Source: Shinella sp. XGS7
GTDB taxonomy: Bacteria > Pseudomonadota > Gammaproteobacteria > Burkholderiales > Burkholderiaceae_C
DNA: 64,000 nucleotides
Direction: 5' to 3'
Assembly (NCBI RefSeq): GCF_020535565.1
Contig: NZ_CP084758.1
Location: 2,383,501-2,447,500 of the forward strand
In this document: positions 48,434 through 57,468 of the stretch, one piece after another
How positions within the stretch are numbered: position 1 is the first letter of the stretch
Layout: each line of letters begins with the position of its first letter
Position numbers and translations under genes: made by a program
Notes under the pieces: model-generated
The model's database searches: none
What the model saw: only the letters and a program-made list of their open reading frames with translations
Told to the model about the DNA's origin: nothing

Positions 48434-49687
48434 TCAGACGAGGGGATCGCGGGCCAGGCGCAGGCCCGAGAACTGCCAGCGCGCGGCCGGCGGGAAGAAG
48501 TTGCGGTAGCTCGGGCGCGCGTGGCCCGGGGGCGTGGCCAGGCTGGCGCCGCGCAGCACCAGCTGCCCCACCATGAACTTGCCGTTGTACTCGGCCGCGG
48601 CGCCGGCCAGGGGCTTGAAGCCGGGGTAGGGGTGGTAGGCCGAGCGCGTCCATTGCCAGGCCGCGTCGTAGAGCTGTTCCAGACCGGTCAGCTCGCGGGC
48701 GGCGAGCTCCCACTCGAACTCGCTGGGCAGGCGGGCGCCGGCCCATTCGGCATAGGCCGCGGCTTCGTAGAAGCTCAGTCCCAGCACCGGGGCCTCGCGT
48801 CTGAGCGCCTGCACGCCGCGCAGGCCCAGGCGCTGCCAGTGGCCGGCCGGGCGGCGCGGGTCATCGGGTGCCAGCCAGTAGGCCGGGGCCTGCCAGCCCT
48901 CGGCCTGCACCCGCGCCCAGCCGTCCGAGAGCCAGAGTTCGGGCCGGCGGTAGCCACCGTCCTGGATGAAGTCCAGGTACTCGCCCTGGTTCACCAGGCG
49001 GCTGGCCATCTCGAAGGGCGCCAGCAGCACCGTGTGGCGCGGGCCTTCGTTGTCAAAGGCAAAACCTGGCCCCGCATGGCCGATCTGCGCGGCACCGCCG
49101 GCATGCGCCAGCCAGCGCAGCGCGCCGCCGTCGGGCGCTTCGGGCGCGGCCTCGGCATAGGTGGGCAGCAGCGGGTTGCAGGAGAAGGCGTGCAGGATGT
49201 CGGTGAGCAGCAGCTCCTGGTGCTGCTGCTCATGCTGCAGGCCCAGCTCCAGCAGGGGCGCGGCGCGGGTCCAGCTGTCGGCATCGGCCTGCTCGATCAG
49301 GCGCAGCATGGCCGCATCCACATGGGCGCGGTAGACGCGCACCTCGTCCAGCGAAGGGCGGCTCAGCAGGCCGCGCTGGGGCCGCGGGTGGCGCGGGCCC
49401 AGGGCCTCGTAATAGGAGTTGAAGAGGTAGAAGAAGCGCTCGTCAAAGGCCTGGTAGCCCGGCAGCAGGGGGCGCAGCAGCAGGGCCTCGAAGAACCAGC
49501 TGGTGTGCGCCTGATGCCATTTGGCGGGGCTGGCGTCCGGCATGGACTGCAGGGCCTGGTCTTCGGCGCTGAGCGGCGCGGCCAGGGCACCGGTGTGGGC
49601 GCGCACGGCGCGGTAGCGGGCCGCGGCCAGCTGTCGTGCGGCCGCGCCGCCGAGGGCGACCGAGGCAGGCAAGTCATCCATGGGCAT
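48434..49687 (-). CDS. egtB: Ergothioneine synthase EgtB (iron-dependent sulfoxide synthase)
   Basis: 417 residues: a DinB-like N-terminal domain with His ligands (KWHQAHTSWFFE and LQHEQQHQE) and a C-terminal formylglycine-enzyme-like domain (GARLPSEFEWELAAR; WQWTRSAYHPYPGF). It joins hercynine to a cysteine-derived thiol. No egtA or egtC is nearby, so whether it uses cysteine directly or gamma-glutamylcysteine is open. The start may be Met1 or Met3. Upstream is a 246-bp gap to divergent dctP. Confidence 0.93.
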   Translation of the reverse strand: MPMDDLPASVALGGAAARQLAAARYRAVRAHTGALAAPLSAEDQALQSMPDASPAKWHQAHTSWFFEALLLRPLLPGYQAFDERFFYLFNSYYEALGPRHPRPQRGLLSRPSLDEVRVYRAHVDAAMLRLIEQADADSWTRAAPLLELGLQHEQQHQELLLTDILHAFSCNPLLPTYAEAAPEAPDGGALRWLAHAGGAAQIGHAGPGFAFDNEGPRHTVLLAPFEMASRLVNQGEYLDFIQDGGYRRPELWLSDGWARVQAEGWQAPAYWLAPDDPRRPAGHWQRLGLRGVQALRREAPVLGLSFYEAAAYAEWAGARLPSEFEWELAARELTGLEQLYDAAWQWTRSAYHPYPGFKPLAGAAAEYNGKFMVGQLVLRGASLATPPGHARPSYRNFFPPAARWQFSGLRLARDPLV

Positions 49688-49933
49688 CTCCCTGTGCTCA
49701 CGAGCCAGCCCAGCCTAGCGCAGCAAGATGACTGGAAATGGCAGCAGCCCCGCAGCCCGCGCAGTCTCGCCCCCGCGGCGGCGCTTTGCGGGCATGATGC
49801 GGCCCGGCCCCGTCCTACAGGGCAAACCTTGATGGCCGGAAAGTTCGCCATCCATACGATAGGGTCTATAGGCGAACACGGGCCGACCGCGGACTGCGGC
49901 TGCGGCTCATCAGCAATCAGCGGAGACAAGCGC

Positions 49934-50986
49934 ATGAGCAGCAGCCTGCAGGCCAGCACCAAGAGCTGGCGCGCCCTGGCCGTCCTGGCCGGCGGCCTGA
50001 TGACGGCCTCCCTGGGCCTGGCCCAGGAGGTGACCCTCAAGGTGCACCACTTCTGGCCACCCGGCGCCATGCCGCCCACCAAGATCCTGCAGCCCTGGTG
50101 CGACAAGATCGCCGCCGACTCGGCCAACAAGCTCAAGTGCCAGATCTTTCCGGCCATGCAGCTGGGCGGCACGCCGGCCCAGTTGATCGACCAGGCCAAG
50201 GACGGGGTGGTGGACATCGTCTTCACCCTGCCGGGCTACACGGCCGGGCGCTTTCCCATCATGGAGGTCTTCGAGCTGCCCTTCATGAACAACTCGGCCG
50301 AGGCCGGGGCTCGCGCCGCCTGGGACTTCTATGGCAAGTACGCCAGCAAGGAGTACCCCGGCATCAAGCCCCTGATGTTCAGCATCCATGACGAGGGCTA
50401 TCTGCACACCCGCGACAAGCAGATCAAGACCCTGGCCGATCTCAAGGGGCTCAAGCTGCGCGCGCCCACGCGCCAGACCAACAAGCTGCTGGCCTCCCTG
50501 GGCGCCACGCCCGTGGGCATGCCCCTGCCGGCCGTGGCCGATGCGGTGAGCAAGGGCACCATCGACGGCTTTGCCCTGCCCTGGGAGGTGATCCCCTCGG
50601 TCAAGCTGCATGAGATGGTGAAGTACCACACCGAGACCGATGCCTCGCGCCCGGCGCTCTACAGCGCGGTCTTCATCCTGGCCATGAACCAGGCGCGCTA
50701 CGAAGGCCTGCCGGCCGATCTGAAAGCGGTGATCGACCGCAACAGCGGGGCGGGCCTCTCGCAGCAGGCCGGCAAGATCTGGGACGAGAGCCAGGCCGTG
50801 GGCCGCAAGCCCGCGGTGGACCGCGGCAACACCTTCCACCGCCTGCCGGCGGCCGAGGTGGACCTGTGGATCAAGGCCAGCCATCCGCTCTACGACGAAT
50901 GGGTGGCCGATATGGACAAGCGCGGCCTGCCCGGCAAGCAGATGCTCAAGGACGCGCAGGACCTGCTGGTCAAGTACAAGAAGTGA
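49934..50986 (+). CDS. dctP: TRAP transporter substrate-binding protein DctP
   Basis: 350 residues: an N-terminal export signal (LAVLAGGLMTASLGLA/Q) and a DctP/Bac_SBP_7 fold. A family Arg lies in KLRAPTRQTNKLLASLG, where it should salt-bridge a carboxylate ligand. It delivers an organic acid to DctQM. A CGGAGAC site precedes the ATG. The 246-bp upstream region separates it from egtB and contains TTCGCC/GGCGAA arms (49844 and 49871), a weak operator candidate. Confidence 0.9.
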   Translation: MSSSLQASTKSWRALAVLAGGLMTASLGLAQEVTLKVHHFWPPGAMPPTKILQPWCDKIAADSANKLKCQIFPAMQLGGTPAQLIDQAKDGVVDIVFTLPGYTAGRFPIMEVFELPFMNNSAEAGARAAWDFYGKYASKEYPGIKPLMFSIHDEGYLHTRDKQIKTLADLKGLKLRAPTRQTNKLLASLGATPVGMPLPAVADAVSKGTIDGFALPWEVIPSVKLHEMVKYHTETDASRPALYSAVFILAMNQARYEGLPADLKAVIDRNSGAGLSQQAGKIWDESQAVGRKPAVDRGNTFHRLPAAEVDLWIKASHPLYDEWVADMDKRGLPGKQMLKDAQDLLVKYKK

Positions 50987-51055
50987 GTCCCGCGCGGGCT
51001 TGAGACGGTCCCGGGCGCACCGCGCTCCGCGGAGCCGGGAAAGAAGATTGCAACC

Positions 51056-51544
51056 ATGATGGTCTTGCTGCGCCGCCTGGCGCTGTGGAGCGCGCTGGCG
51101 GGCTGCCTGTGCGCCTGTGCGGTGGCCCTGCTGACGGTGGCCAGCATCGCGGGCCGCGCCCTGTGGTCCCGGCCCATCCCGGGAGATGTGGAGCTGAGCC
51201 AGTTCGGCGTTGCCCTGTGCATCGCGCTGTGTCTGCCCTGGTGCCAGCTGCAGCGGGCCAACATCATCGTGGACTTCTTCACCCAGCGCAGCGGCGAGCG
51301 CGCGCGCGGCCTGATGGACGGCGTGGGCGCCCTGCTGCTGGCCCTGATGGTGGGCCTGCTGGCCTGGCGCAGCCTGGTGGGCGCGCTCTCGGTGCGCGAG
51401 GCGGGGGAGGCCACCATGATCCTGGACCTGCCCATGTGGATCAGCTACGCGGTGCTGGCCCCGGGCCTGGCGCTGACGGCCCTGATCGCCCTGGCCCAGG
51501 GGCTGGCGCATCTGCGCGGGCGGGATCAGGGAGACCCCGTATGA
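51056..51544 (+). CDS. dctQ: TRAP transporter small permease DctQ
   Basis: 162 residues with four TM segments and the DctQ pattern (PGDVELSQFGVALCIALCLPWCQLQRANIIVDFF, shown here in part by GDVELSQ and ANIIVDFF). It pairs with DctM in the inner membrane. The stop overlaps the dctM start (ATGA). Confidence 0.88.
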   Translation: MMVLLRRLALWSALAGCLCACAVALLTVASIAGRALWSRPIPGDVELSQFGVALCIALCLPWCQLQRANIIVDFFTQRSGERARGLMDGVGALLLALMVGLLAWRSLVGALSVREAGEATMILDLPMWISYAVLAPGLALTALIALAQGLAHLRGRDQGDPV

Positions 51545-52866
51545 CGGGCGGGGCCGGCATCGGCGCCGCCATCTTCGCGCTCATGCTGCTGATGATGGCG
51601 CTGCGCGTGCCCATTGCGGCGGCCATGTTCATCCCCGGGGCCCTGGGCTATGCGCTGATGACCAGCGAGATGGCCCTGCTCAACAGCCTCAAGGGCAGCG
51701 CGGTGGCGCGGCTCTCGGTCTACGACCTCTCGGTGATTCCGCTCTTTCTGCTGATGGGTCAGTTCGCCACCCAGGGCGGGCTCTCGCGCGCGCTCTTTCG
51801 CGCCGCGGCGGCCTGGGTGGGGCATGTGCGCGGCGGCCTGGCCATGGCGGCCATCCTGGCCTCGGCGGCCTTTGGTGCGGTCTGCGGTTCGGGCGTGGCC
51901 ACCTCGGCCACCATCACCCAGGTGGCCTTTGGCGAGATGAAGGCCCTGGGCTATGCCGGACGCCTCTCCACCGCCACCCTGGCCACCGGCGGCACCCTGG
52001 GCATCCTGATCCCGCCCTCGGTGCCCCTGGTGGTCTACGCCATCCTGACCGAGCAGAACATCGCCAAGCTCTTTGCCGCGGCCATGCTGCCGGGCCTGCT
52101 GGCGGCCCTGGGCTATCTGGTGGTGATCGCGATCTACTGCCGCCTGCGGCCCGAGCTGGCGCGGCCGGCGCCGGCCCTGCCCTGGGGCCAGCGCTGGCGC
52201 GCGCTGCTGGGGGTCTGGCCCATTGTGCTGATCTTCGTGCTGGTCTTCGGCGGCATCTACGGCGGCCTGTTCTCACCCACCGAGGGCGCGGCGGTGGGCG
52301 CGGCCAGCACCTTTGCCCTGGGCCTCGTGCGGCGCGAGCTGGGCTGGAGCAGCATCAAGCGCAGCTTTCTGGGCACGGCCGAGACATCGGCCATGGTCTT
52401 CATGATCTTTCTGGGCGCCGACATGATGAACGCGGCCCTGGCCCTGACCCGCATGCCGGCCGAGCTGGCCGACTGGGTGGGCCACCAGCAGGTGGCGCCC
52501 CTGCTGATCGTGGCGGCCGTGCTGGTCTTCTACATCGTGCTGGGCTGCGTGATGGACGAGCTGTCCATGCTGCTGCTCACCATCCCCGTGATCTTCCCCA
52601 CCATCATGGGTCTGGACCTGTGGGGACTCACGCCCGAACACAAGGCGATCTGGTTCGGCATCCTGGTGCTGACCACGGTGGGCATAGGCCTGCTGGCGCC
52701 GCCGGTGGGGCTCAATGTCTATGTGGTCAACAGCCTGGCGCGCGAGGTACCCATGGCCGAGACCTACAAGGGCGTGCTGCCCTTCCTGGCCTGGGATCTG
52801 CTGCGCATGCTGCTGCTGCTCTTCGTGCCGGCGCTCAGTCTGGGTCTGCTTCGGTATCTGACATAG
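51541..52866 (+). CDS. dctM: TRAP transporter large permease DctM
   Basis: 441 residues with about 12 TM segments. DctM hallmarks are AAFGAVCGSGVATSATI, LATGGTLGILIPPSVPLVVY and FSPTEGAAVGA. It moves the DctP ligand inward using a sodium or proton gradient. It overlaps dctQ by 4 bp and ends the dctPQM operon; the long in-frame extension upstream is the shadow of dctQ. Confidence 0.92.
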   Translation: MTGGAGIGAAIFALMLLMMALRVPIAAAMFIPGALGYALMTSEMALLNSLKGSAVARLSVYDLSVIPLFLLMGQFATQGGLSRALFRAAAAWVGHVRGGLAMAAILASAAFGAVCGSGVATSATITQVAFGEMKALGYAGRLSTATLATGGTLGILIPPSVPLVVYAILTEQNIAKLFAAAMLPGLLAALGYLVVIAIYCRLRPELARPAPALPWGQRWRALLGVWPIVLIFVLVFGGIYGGLFSPTEGAAVGAASTFALGLVRRELGWSSIKRSFLGTAETSAMVFMIFLGADMMNAALALTRMPAELADWVGHQQVAPLLIVAAVLVFYIVLGCVMDELSMLLLTIPVIFPTIMGLDLWGLTPEHKAIWFGILVLTTVGIGLLAPPVGLNVYVVNSLAREVPMAETYKGVLPFLAWDLLRMLLLLFVPALSLGLLRYLT

Positions 52867-52897
52867 CCCTGTCATCGCCCGGCCATAGGCTGTGGGC

Positions 52898-53728
52898 ATG
52901 AGCGTCGCGCACTCCGAGTCGAGTCCCCCGCCCAGCGTCCCGTCCGGCAGCCCGGACCACGAAGACCTCTACGGTTCCACCCTGCTGAGTCTGCAGCAGG
53001 TGCGGGATCTGGTGCGTACCGTGGAGGGAGCGCTGGCGCTGCGCCATGCCGCGCAGTTCTTTGTCTGGACCCAGGGCAGCCTGCAGCGTCTGCTGCCGCA
53101 CCAGCTGCTGCTGTGCGGGGCCTACCAGCGCAGCAGCCGCGAGCTGCGTTTCGAGGTCTTCAACAACGCCCCCCTGCCGCCCGGTCTGGCCGAGGCCTTG
53201 AGCGCGCCCGGCGCCGCCCTGACGCGGCGCCTGCAGTCCGACTGGCTGGCCCTGGGCGGCGGACGGCCTCTGCTGCTGGATGCGGCCGAGCTGGGCCTGC
53301 CCGGCCTGTCCCAGCTGCTGATGCACGGGGTCTCGCGCCCGCAGCGGCCCAGCGAGATCGAGAGCTTCTTCCTGCTGGCCCATGCCGAGCCGCTGTACGG
53401 CCCGCGCCAGGGCGTGCTGCTGGAGTTGCTGACCCCGCATCTGCACAGCGGCTGGCTGCGCGCCCAGGCCGGGCAGCCGCCGCGGCCCAGCGAGCGGGCG
53501 CCGCTGCCCCAGGCCGGTGGCGGGCTCACCGAGCGCGAGCGTCAGGTCTTGCATGGCCTGCGCGAGGGCCGCAGCAACCAGGAGATCGCGCGCGAGCTGG
53601 CCATCAGCGCGCTCACGGTGAAGAACCATGTGCAGCGCATCCTGCGCAAGCTGGGGGCCAGCAACCGGGCCCACGCCGTGGCCCGGGCTCAGGGTTTGTT
53701 GCCCAAGCTCACAGAAGAGGGTTTTTGA
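52898..53728 (+). CDS. LuxR-type regulator, EpsA-like (exosortase B-associated)
   Basis: 276 residues. The N-terminal ~190 residues (FFVWTQGSLQRLLPHQLLLCGAY; RFEVFNNAPLP) match the regulator EpsA found with exosortase B/PEP-CTERM exopolysaccharide clusters. The C-terminal GerE HTH is clear (LTERERQVLHGLREGRSNQEIA; LTVKNHVQRILRKL). No exosortase or eps genes are in the window, so this copy is an orphan or lies at a distance from its cluster. The ATG at 52898 is preferred over a GTG at 52892. Confidence 0.8.
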   Translation: MSVAHSESSPPPSVPSGSPDHEDLYGSTLLSLQQVRDLVRTVEGALALRHAAQFFVWTQGSLQRLLPHQLLLCGAYQRSSRELRFEVFNNAPLPPGLAEALSAPGAALTRRLQSDWLALGGGRPLLLDAAELGLPGLSQLLMHGVSRPQRPSEIESFFLLAHAEPLYGPRQGVLLELLTPHLHSGWLRAQAGQPPRPSERAPLPQAGGGLTERERQVLHGLREGRSNQEIARELAISALTVKNHVQRILRKLGASNRAHAVARAQGLLPKLTEEGF

Positions 53729-53838
53729 GGGGGCGCTTGTGGCGATGAACACACAGGGCCGCGCTTAGACTCCCGGGACTGACAAAGGGCTGACCGCCAT
53801 CGAAGGTCGGGCCCGCCAACCCCGGAGGGATCCCGCCC

Positions 53839-54831
53839 TTGCTGCCCATCGCCGCCGCCCCGCTGCTGCGAACTGCCTTGACCTGCCTGGCCCGCGCCCG
53901 TCGCCCGGCCGCCGCGGCCTTGCTGCTGGCCGGCCTGGTCCTGGCGGCTGTACCCGCGCGTGCCACGGTGGAGAGCATCGAGGCCGGGGAGGGGGCGACG
54001 GCGGCGGCGCGCCTCATCACCTGGAATCTGGTGGACTGGCCGCCTTTCTATCTGCTCAAGGACGGCCAGGCGCCGGCCTCGGTGGAGGAGCTGGGTGAGG
54101 GCGCCATCGATGGTTTCCTGCGCCTGGTGCTGCAGCGCCTGCCACAGTACCAGCACCGCTTCGTGGTGCTCAACGGACCGCGCGCCGAGGTGGAGCGCAA
54201 GGCGGGCCTGGGCCTGTGCTCGGCCAGCTCCATGCGCACGCCCGAGCGCCTGCAGGAGCGCTACTTCACGCCCGCCATGCCCACCGTGCAGCTGCAGCTG
54301 GTGATCCAGCGTAAGCGCGCCGCCGAGCTGAGCGGCAGCCGCGGTAGCGTTTCGCTGCGCGAGCTGCTGGGCCGCGGCGATGTGCAGGGGGTGGTGCTGG
54401 CCAAACGGCATTACGGGCCGGAGCTGGAGCCCCTGCTCAAGGAAGCGCCCCAGGTGCGCACCATCGTGGCCCCCAAGGCGGCCAATCTGCTGGCCATGCT
54501 GGAGGTGGGGCGCATGGACTTCACCCTGGAGTACCCCATGGTGGTGGCGCATCACCAGGCCATGCAGCGGCCCGGCCGCGCCGCACCGCTGCAGAGCCTG
54601 CCCATCGAGGAGGCGGGTGAACCGCCAGTGGGCTATTTCTCGTGCAACCGCAATGCCTGGGGCCGCGCGGTGATCGCCGATCTGGACAAGGCCTTGCGCG
54701 AGGTGGCGGCCCTGCCCGGGGTGGCGCGCCTGTATGAGCGCTGGCTGACGCCGGCGCAGGCGGCGCGCGAGCGCGCGCGCTTCGAGCGCTTCTTCGCGAC
54801 GCGGGCGCGCGGCGGGGTCAGGATCGAGTGA
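53839..54831 (+). CDS. Periplasmic family-3 receptor-like protein (TIGR02285 type)
   Basis: 330 residues: a long signal segment (AAALLLAGLVLAAVPARA/T, cleavage near 43), then a bacterial extracellular solute-binding family 3-like domain (WNLVDWPPFYLL; MDFTLEYPMVVAHH; RNAWGRAVIADLDKAL). No transporter genes accompany it, so it may be an orphan sensor or enzyme-like protein. A TTG start at 53839 follows CGGAGGGA with good spacing. Its end overlaps the convergent VanZ gene by 14 bp. Confidence 0.75.
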   Translation: MLPIAAAPLLRTALTCLARARRPAAAALLLAGLVLAAVPARATVESIEAGEGATAAARLITWNLVDWPPFYLLKDGQAPASVEELGEGAIDGFLRLVLQRLPQYQHRFVVLNGPRAEVERKAGLGLCSASSMRTPERLQERYFTPAMPTVQLQLVIQRKRAAELSGSRGSVSLRELLGRGDVQGVVLAKRHYGPELEPLLKEAPQVRTIVAPKAANLLAMLEVGRMDFTLEYPMVVAHHQAMQRPGRAAPLQSLPIEEAGEPPVGYFSCNRNAWGRAVIADLDKALREVAALPGVARLYERWLTPAQAARERARFERFFATRARGGVRIE

Positions 54832-55207
54832 GGGGCAGGCGGCCCAGGCGCGCCACGGCGGCGGCCAGCGCCAGACCCAGGGCAATGCCGAGGGCATCGG
54901 CCAGCACATCGGCGGCCTCGGCGCTGCGCGGCGGCAGCTGGGACTGCAGCAGCTCGATCAGCACGCCATAGCCCAGCAGGGCCAGGGGCGCCAGCAGCCA
55001 GCGCCCGCGCGCATGGGCCGCGCCATAGAAGGCGCAGAAGGCCAGGCTGCCGAAGGCGGCCAGGTGGTTGAGCTTGTCCCAGCCGCTGTCCAGAGCCTTG
55101 GGCGGGGCCGGGGACAGTGCCAGATAGCTGATCACCAGCAGCAGCAGGATCAGCAGGGCGTGCCAGAGGCGGCGTGCGAGCAGCAGGTCTTTGAGCATCT
55201 TCTTCAT
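54818..55207 (-). CDS. VanZ-family membrane protein
   Basis: 129 residues with four TM segments and the VanZ pattern (GWDKLNHLAAFGSLAF; LIELLQSQLPPRSAEAADVLADALG). VanZ-like proteins give mild glycopeptide resistance in Gram-positives and are common near exopolysaccharide genes in Burkholderiales. The start at 55207 (MKKMLKDLL) follows CGGAG. It lies 50 bp downstream of the MocR gene on the same strand. Confidence 0.85.
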   Translation of the reverse strand: MKKMLKDLLLARRLWHALLILLLLVISYLALSPAPPKALDSGWDKLNHLAAFGSLAFCAFYGAAHARGRWLLAPLALLGYGVLIELLQSQLPPRSAEAADVLADALGIALGLALAAAVARLGRLPLTRS

Positions 55208-55257
55208 CACAACTCCGGCGCGCATCATAGTCAGCGCCATCTTCCGGTTCAGCCGGC

Positions 55258-56766
55258 TCAGCCGGTGCTGTGCGCCAGCGGCCGGGCGCTCTCGGCTGCG
55301 CAGGCGGGCGTCTGCTCGGCCAGACGGGCCACGATCTGGCCCAGGCGGCGTATGGCGGCTTCCATGCGCGGGCTCCAGGGCTCGCCGTACTGCAGGCGGA
55401 TGAAGTGGTCGAAACGGCGGCTGGTGCTGAAGGCCGCGCCCGGGGCCACGCCGATATGCTCCAGCCGCGCCAGGGCGAAGACCTCGCGCGAGTCCACATG
55501 GCGCGGCAGCTCGATCCACAGCAGCAGGCCGCCCTGGGGCGAAGAGAGCCGACAGCCCATGGGGAAGTAGCGGGCCACGGCCTCGGCCATCTGGCCGGCC
55601 TGGCTGCGCAGCGCGGCCCGCAGGCGGCGCAGATGGTGGTCGTAGCCCCCATCGCGCATGAATTCGGCCAGCACCTCCTGCTGCAGCATGGGGCAGGCCA
55701 CCGAGGTGCGCATCTTCAGGGCCTGAGTCTTGATGAAATGCCGGCCCGGCGCCACCCAGCCTATGCGGTAGCCCGGGGCCACGGTCTTGGTGAAGGCCGA
55801 GCACAGGATCACATCGCCCTCGCGGTCGAAGCTCTTGAGCGTGGGTGGGCGTTGCTCGCCGAAATACATCTCGCCGTAGATATCGCTCTCGATGATGGTG
55901 ATGCCCCGCTCGCCCATCATCTGCACCAGGCGGCGCTTGTGCTCCACGGGCATCAGGCTGCCGGTGGGATTGGGGAAGTTGGGCAGCAGGATGCAGGCCT
56001 TGACCGCGCCGGGCTGCTGCGTGGCGAAGTCCAGGGCCTCCAGCGAGAGGCCGTTGCGCGGGTGGGTGGGAATCTCCAGCACCTTGAGCCCCAGGCTCTG
56101 GTTCACCTGCAGCAGATGGAAGTAGGTGGGCGACTCCATCACGATGGTGTCGCCCGAGCTGGCCACCGAGCGCAGGGCCAGGTAGACGGCCTCCATGCCG
56201 CCATTGGTGACCACGATCTCCTCGGCGCGCAGCTGGGCGCCCGAGCTCAGCGCGCGGCGCGCGATCTCCTGGCGCAGGCTGGCGCTGCCACTCATCTGAT
56301 AGCCCGAGGCGTACTCGGGGTGGCGGCGGTTGATGCTGGCCGTGAGCTGTTGCAGCTTGGTCTCGGGCAGCAGATCGCGGGCGGGCAGGGCATGGAAGCG
56401 CGGCGTGGCCAGCGGGTCGTCCACGATGTAGAGAAACTCCTGCAGCACCTGGTCCATGTTCACGAAGGAGGCCCGGTCTATGCGCAGGTCCAGCTGGGGT
56501 TCGGGCAGGGGCGAGCGCGGCGAGGCCAGGTCCACGGCCACGTAATAGCCCGATTTGGGGCGGGCCTGGACCCGGCCGCGGTTCTCCAGCCAGCGGTAGG
56601 TCTGCAAGGCGGTGCTCAGGCTCACGCCGTGCTGCTGGCTGAGCTGGCGCACCGAGGGCAGGCGGTCGCCGGGGCGCAAGGTGCCGCTGGCGATGGCCGC
56701 CTCCAGTTCGCCGGCCAGGCGCTGGTAGAGGGGAGGCTGGGGCGGGTGCGGCGCGGCGTCTTCCAT
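55258..56766 (-). CDS. MocR-type GntR regulator / PLP aminotransferase fold
   Basis: 502 residues: a GntR winged helix (~12-80, GTLRPGDRLPSVRQLSQQHGVS) and a class I aminotransferase-like domain with a PLP lysine in AFTKTVAPGYRIGW. MocR proteins usually regulate a divergent gene in response to PLP or an amine. Here the divergent gene encodes DUF2917, and the gap holds an 11-bp inverted repeat. The start at 56766 leaves 176 bp between the two genes. Confidence 0.9.
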   Translation of the reverse strand: MEDAAPHPPQPPLYQRLAGELEAAIASGTLRPGDRLPSVRQLSQQHGVSLSTALQTYRWLENRGRVQARPKSGYYVAVDLASPRSPLPEPQLDLRIDRASFVNMDQVLQEFLYIVDDPLATPRFHALPARDLLPETKLQQLTASINRRHPEYASGYQMSGSASLRQEIARRALSSGAQLRAEEIVVTNGGMEAVYLALRSVASSGDTIVMESPTYFHLLQVNQSLGLKVLEIPTHPRNGLSLEALDFATQQPGAVKACILLPNFPNPTGSLMPVEHKRRLVQMMGERGITIIESDIYGEMYFGEQRPPTLKSFDREGDVILCSAFTKTVAPGYRIGWVAPGRHFIKTQALKMRTSVACPMLQQEVLAEFMRDGGYDHHLRRLRAALRSQAGQMAEAVARYFPMGCRLSSPQGGLLLWIELPRHVDSREVFALARLEHIGVAPGAAFSTSRRFDHFIRLQYGEPWSPRMEAAIRRLGQIVARLAEQTPACAAESARPLAHSTG

Positions 56767-56801
56767 AAGGCGCCCATTGTGGCGAGCACCTCTGCGCCTG
56801 T

Positions 56802-56863
56802 ACCAGCACAGATGTGCAGGACAGATGGCAGCACAGAGTGGGCCGGGGCGCTTCTGTGCTGGT
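56802..56863. promoter_or_regulatory. MocR operator candidate
   Basis: ACCAGCACAGA (56802-56812) and its exact reverse complement TCTGTGCTGGT (56853-56863), with a third partial copy GCAGCACAGA (56829-56838) between them. Three spaced half-sites fit the bipartite binding of MocR regulators. Confidence 0.65.
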
Positions 56864-56942
56864 GCGCATTGCCGCGGCCTGGCTCTGTTGCCTTGCGCGG
56901 GCTTTGCCCACACTGGCGTCCAGACATCAACGGGAGTACGCC

Positions 56943-57314
56943 ATGAGCTTGAACCTCAGCCACCCCGCCGTGCTGGACCTCCAGAGCGGCGATCTGCAGT
57001 CCCTGGATGGCCTGTGGCTCACCGTGCTGGAAGGCCGGGTCTGGCTCACGCGCGCCGATGATCCGCAGGACCATTTCCTGGGCAGCGGGGCGGCCCTGCG
57101 CCTGGAGCCGGGCTGTCAGGCCGTGCTGGAGGCCCAGGGGCCCGCGCGGGTGCGACTCGCGCCTTTGCTGGACCCTGCTCCGGCGGCTTCCGGTGTGCGC
57201 CCGGCGGCGCTGCGCATCAGCCCGTCGGTCTTGCCCGGGCCCAGGCCGTCCTGGGTCCGGCGTCTGCGTGCGGGTCTGCAGGCGGCCCTGGGGCCGGCCC
57301 CGGTGGTGGGCTGA
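56943..57314 (+). CDS. DUF2917 protein
   Basis: 123 residues. The DUF2917 core is visible as GLWLTVLEGRVWLTRADDPQDHFL, a small cupin-like beta region, followed by a Pro/Arg-rich tail. Its function is unknown. In Burkholderiales the gene is typically divergent from a MocR regulator, as here, and is probably its main target. Confidence 0.82.
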   Translation: MSLNLSHPAVLDLQSGDLQSLDGLWLTVLEGRVWLTRADDPQDHFLGSGAALRLEPGCQAVLEAQGPARVRLAPLLDPAPAASGVRPAALRISPSVLPGPRPSWVRRLRAGLQAALGPAPVVG

Positions 57315-57353
57315 TTCGGACTGCTGCCCGCGCAGCCCGCGGCGGCCGGGCGC

Positions 57354-57387
57354 AAAAAAAGGGCCTGACTCGCGTCAGGCCCTTGTT
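57354..57387. terminator. Bidirectional terminator between DUF2917 and tRNA-Thr
   Basis: Stem GGGCCTGAC/GTCAGGCCC (57361-57369/57374-57382), loop TCGC. A run of seven A at 57354-57360 gives a U-tract for the minus-strand tRNA; the plus side has TTGTTGT. Confidence 0.88.
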
Positions 57388-57392
57388 GTCTC

Positions 57393-57468
57393 TGGTGCCG
57401 GCAAGAGGAGTCGAACCCCCGACCTTCGCATTACGAATGCGCTGCTCTACCAACTGAGCTATGCCGGC
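57393..57468 (-). tRNA. tRNA-Thr (anticodon CGT)
   Basis: A 76-nt cloverleaf including an encoded CCA. The acceptor GCCGGCA pairs fully, the D-arm is GCTC...GAGC, and the anticodon loop TTCGTAA reads CGT (codon ACG, Thr). The T-arm carries GGTTCGACTCC. The anticodon arm equals that of Escherichia coli tRNA-Thr(CGU). A terminator follows on the minus strand. Confidence 0.96.

Noticed and set aside
49844..49876. TTCGCC/GGCGAA inverted arms upstream of dctP as an operator
   Set aside because: The arms are only 6 bp with a 21-bp spacer, which is weak in such G+C-rich sequence; mentioned only as a possibility.
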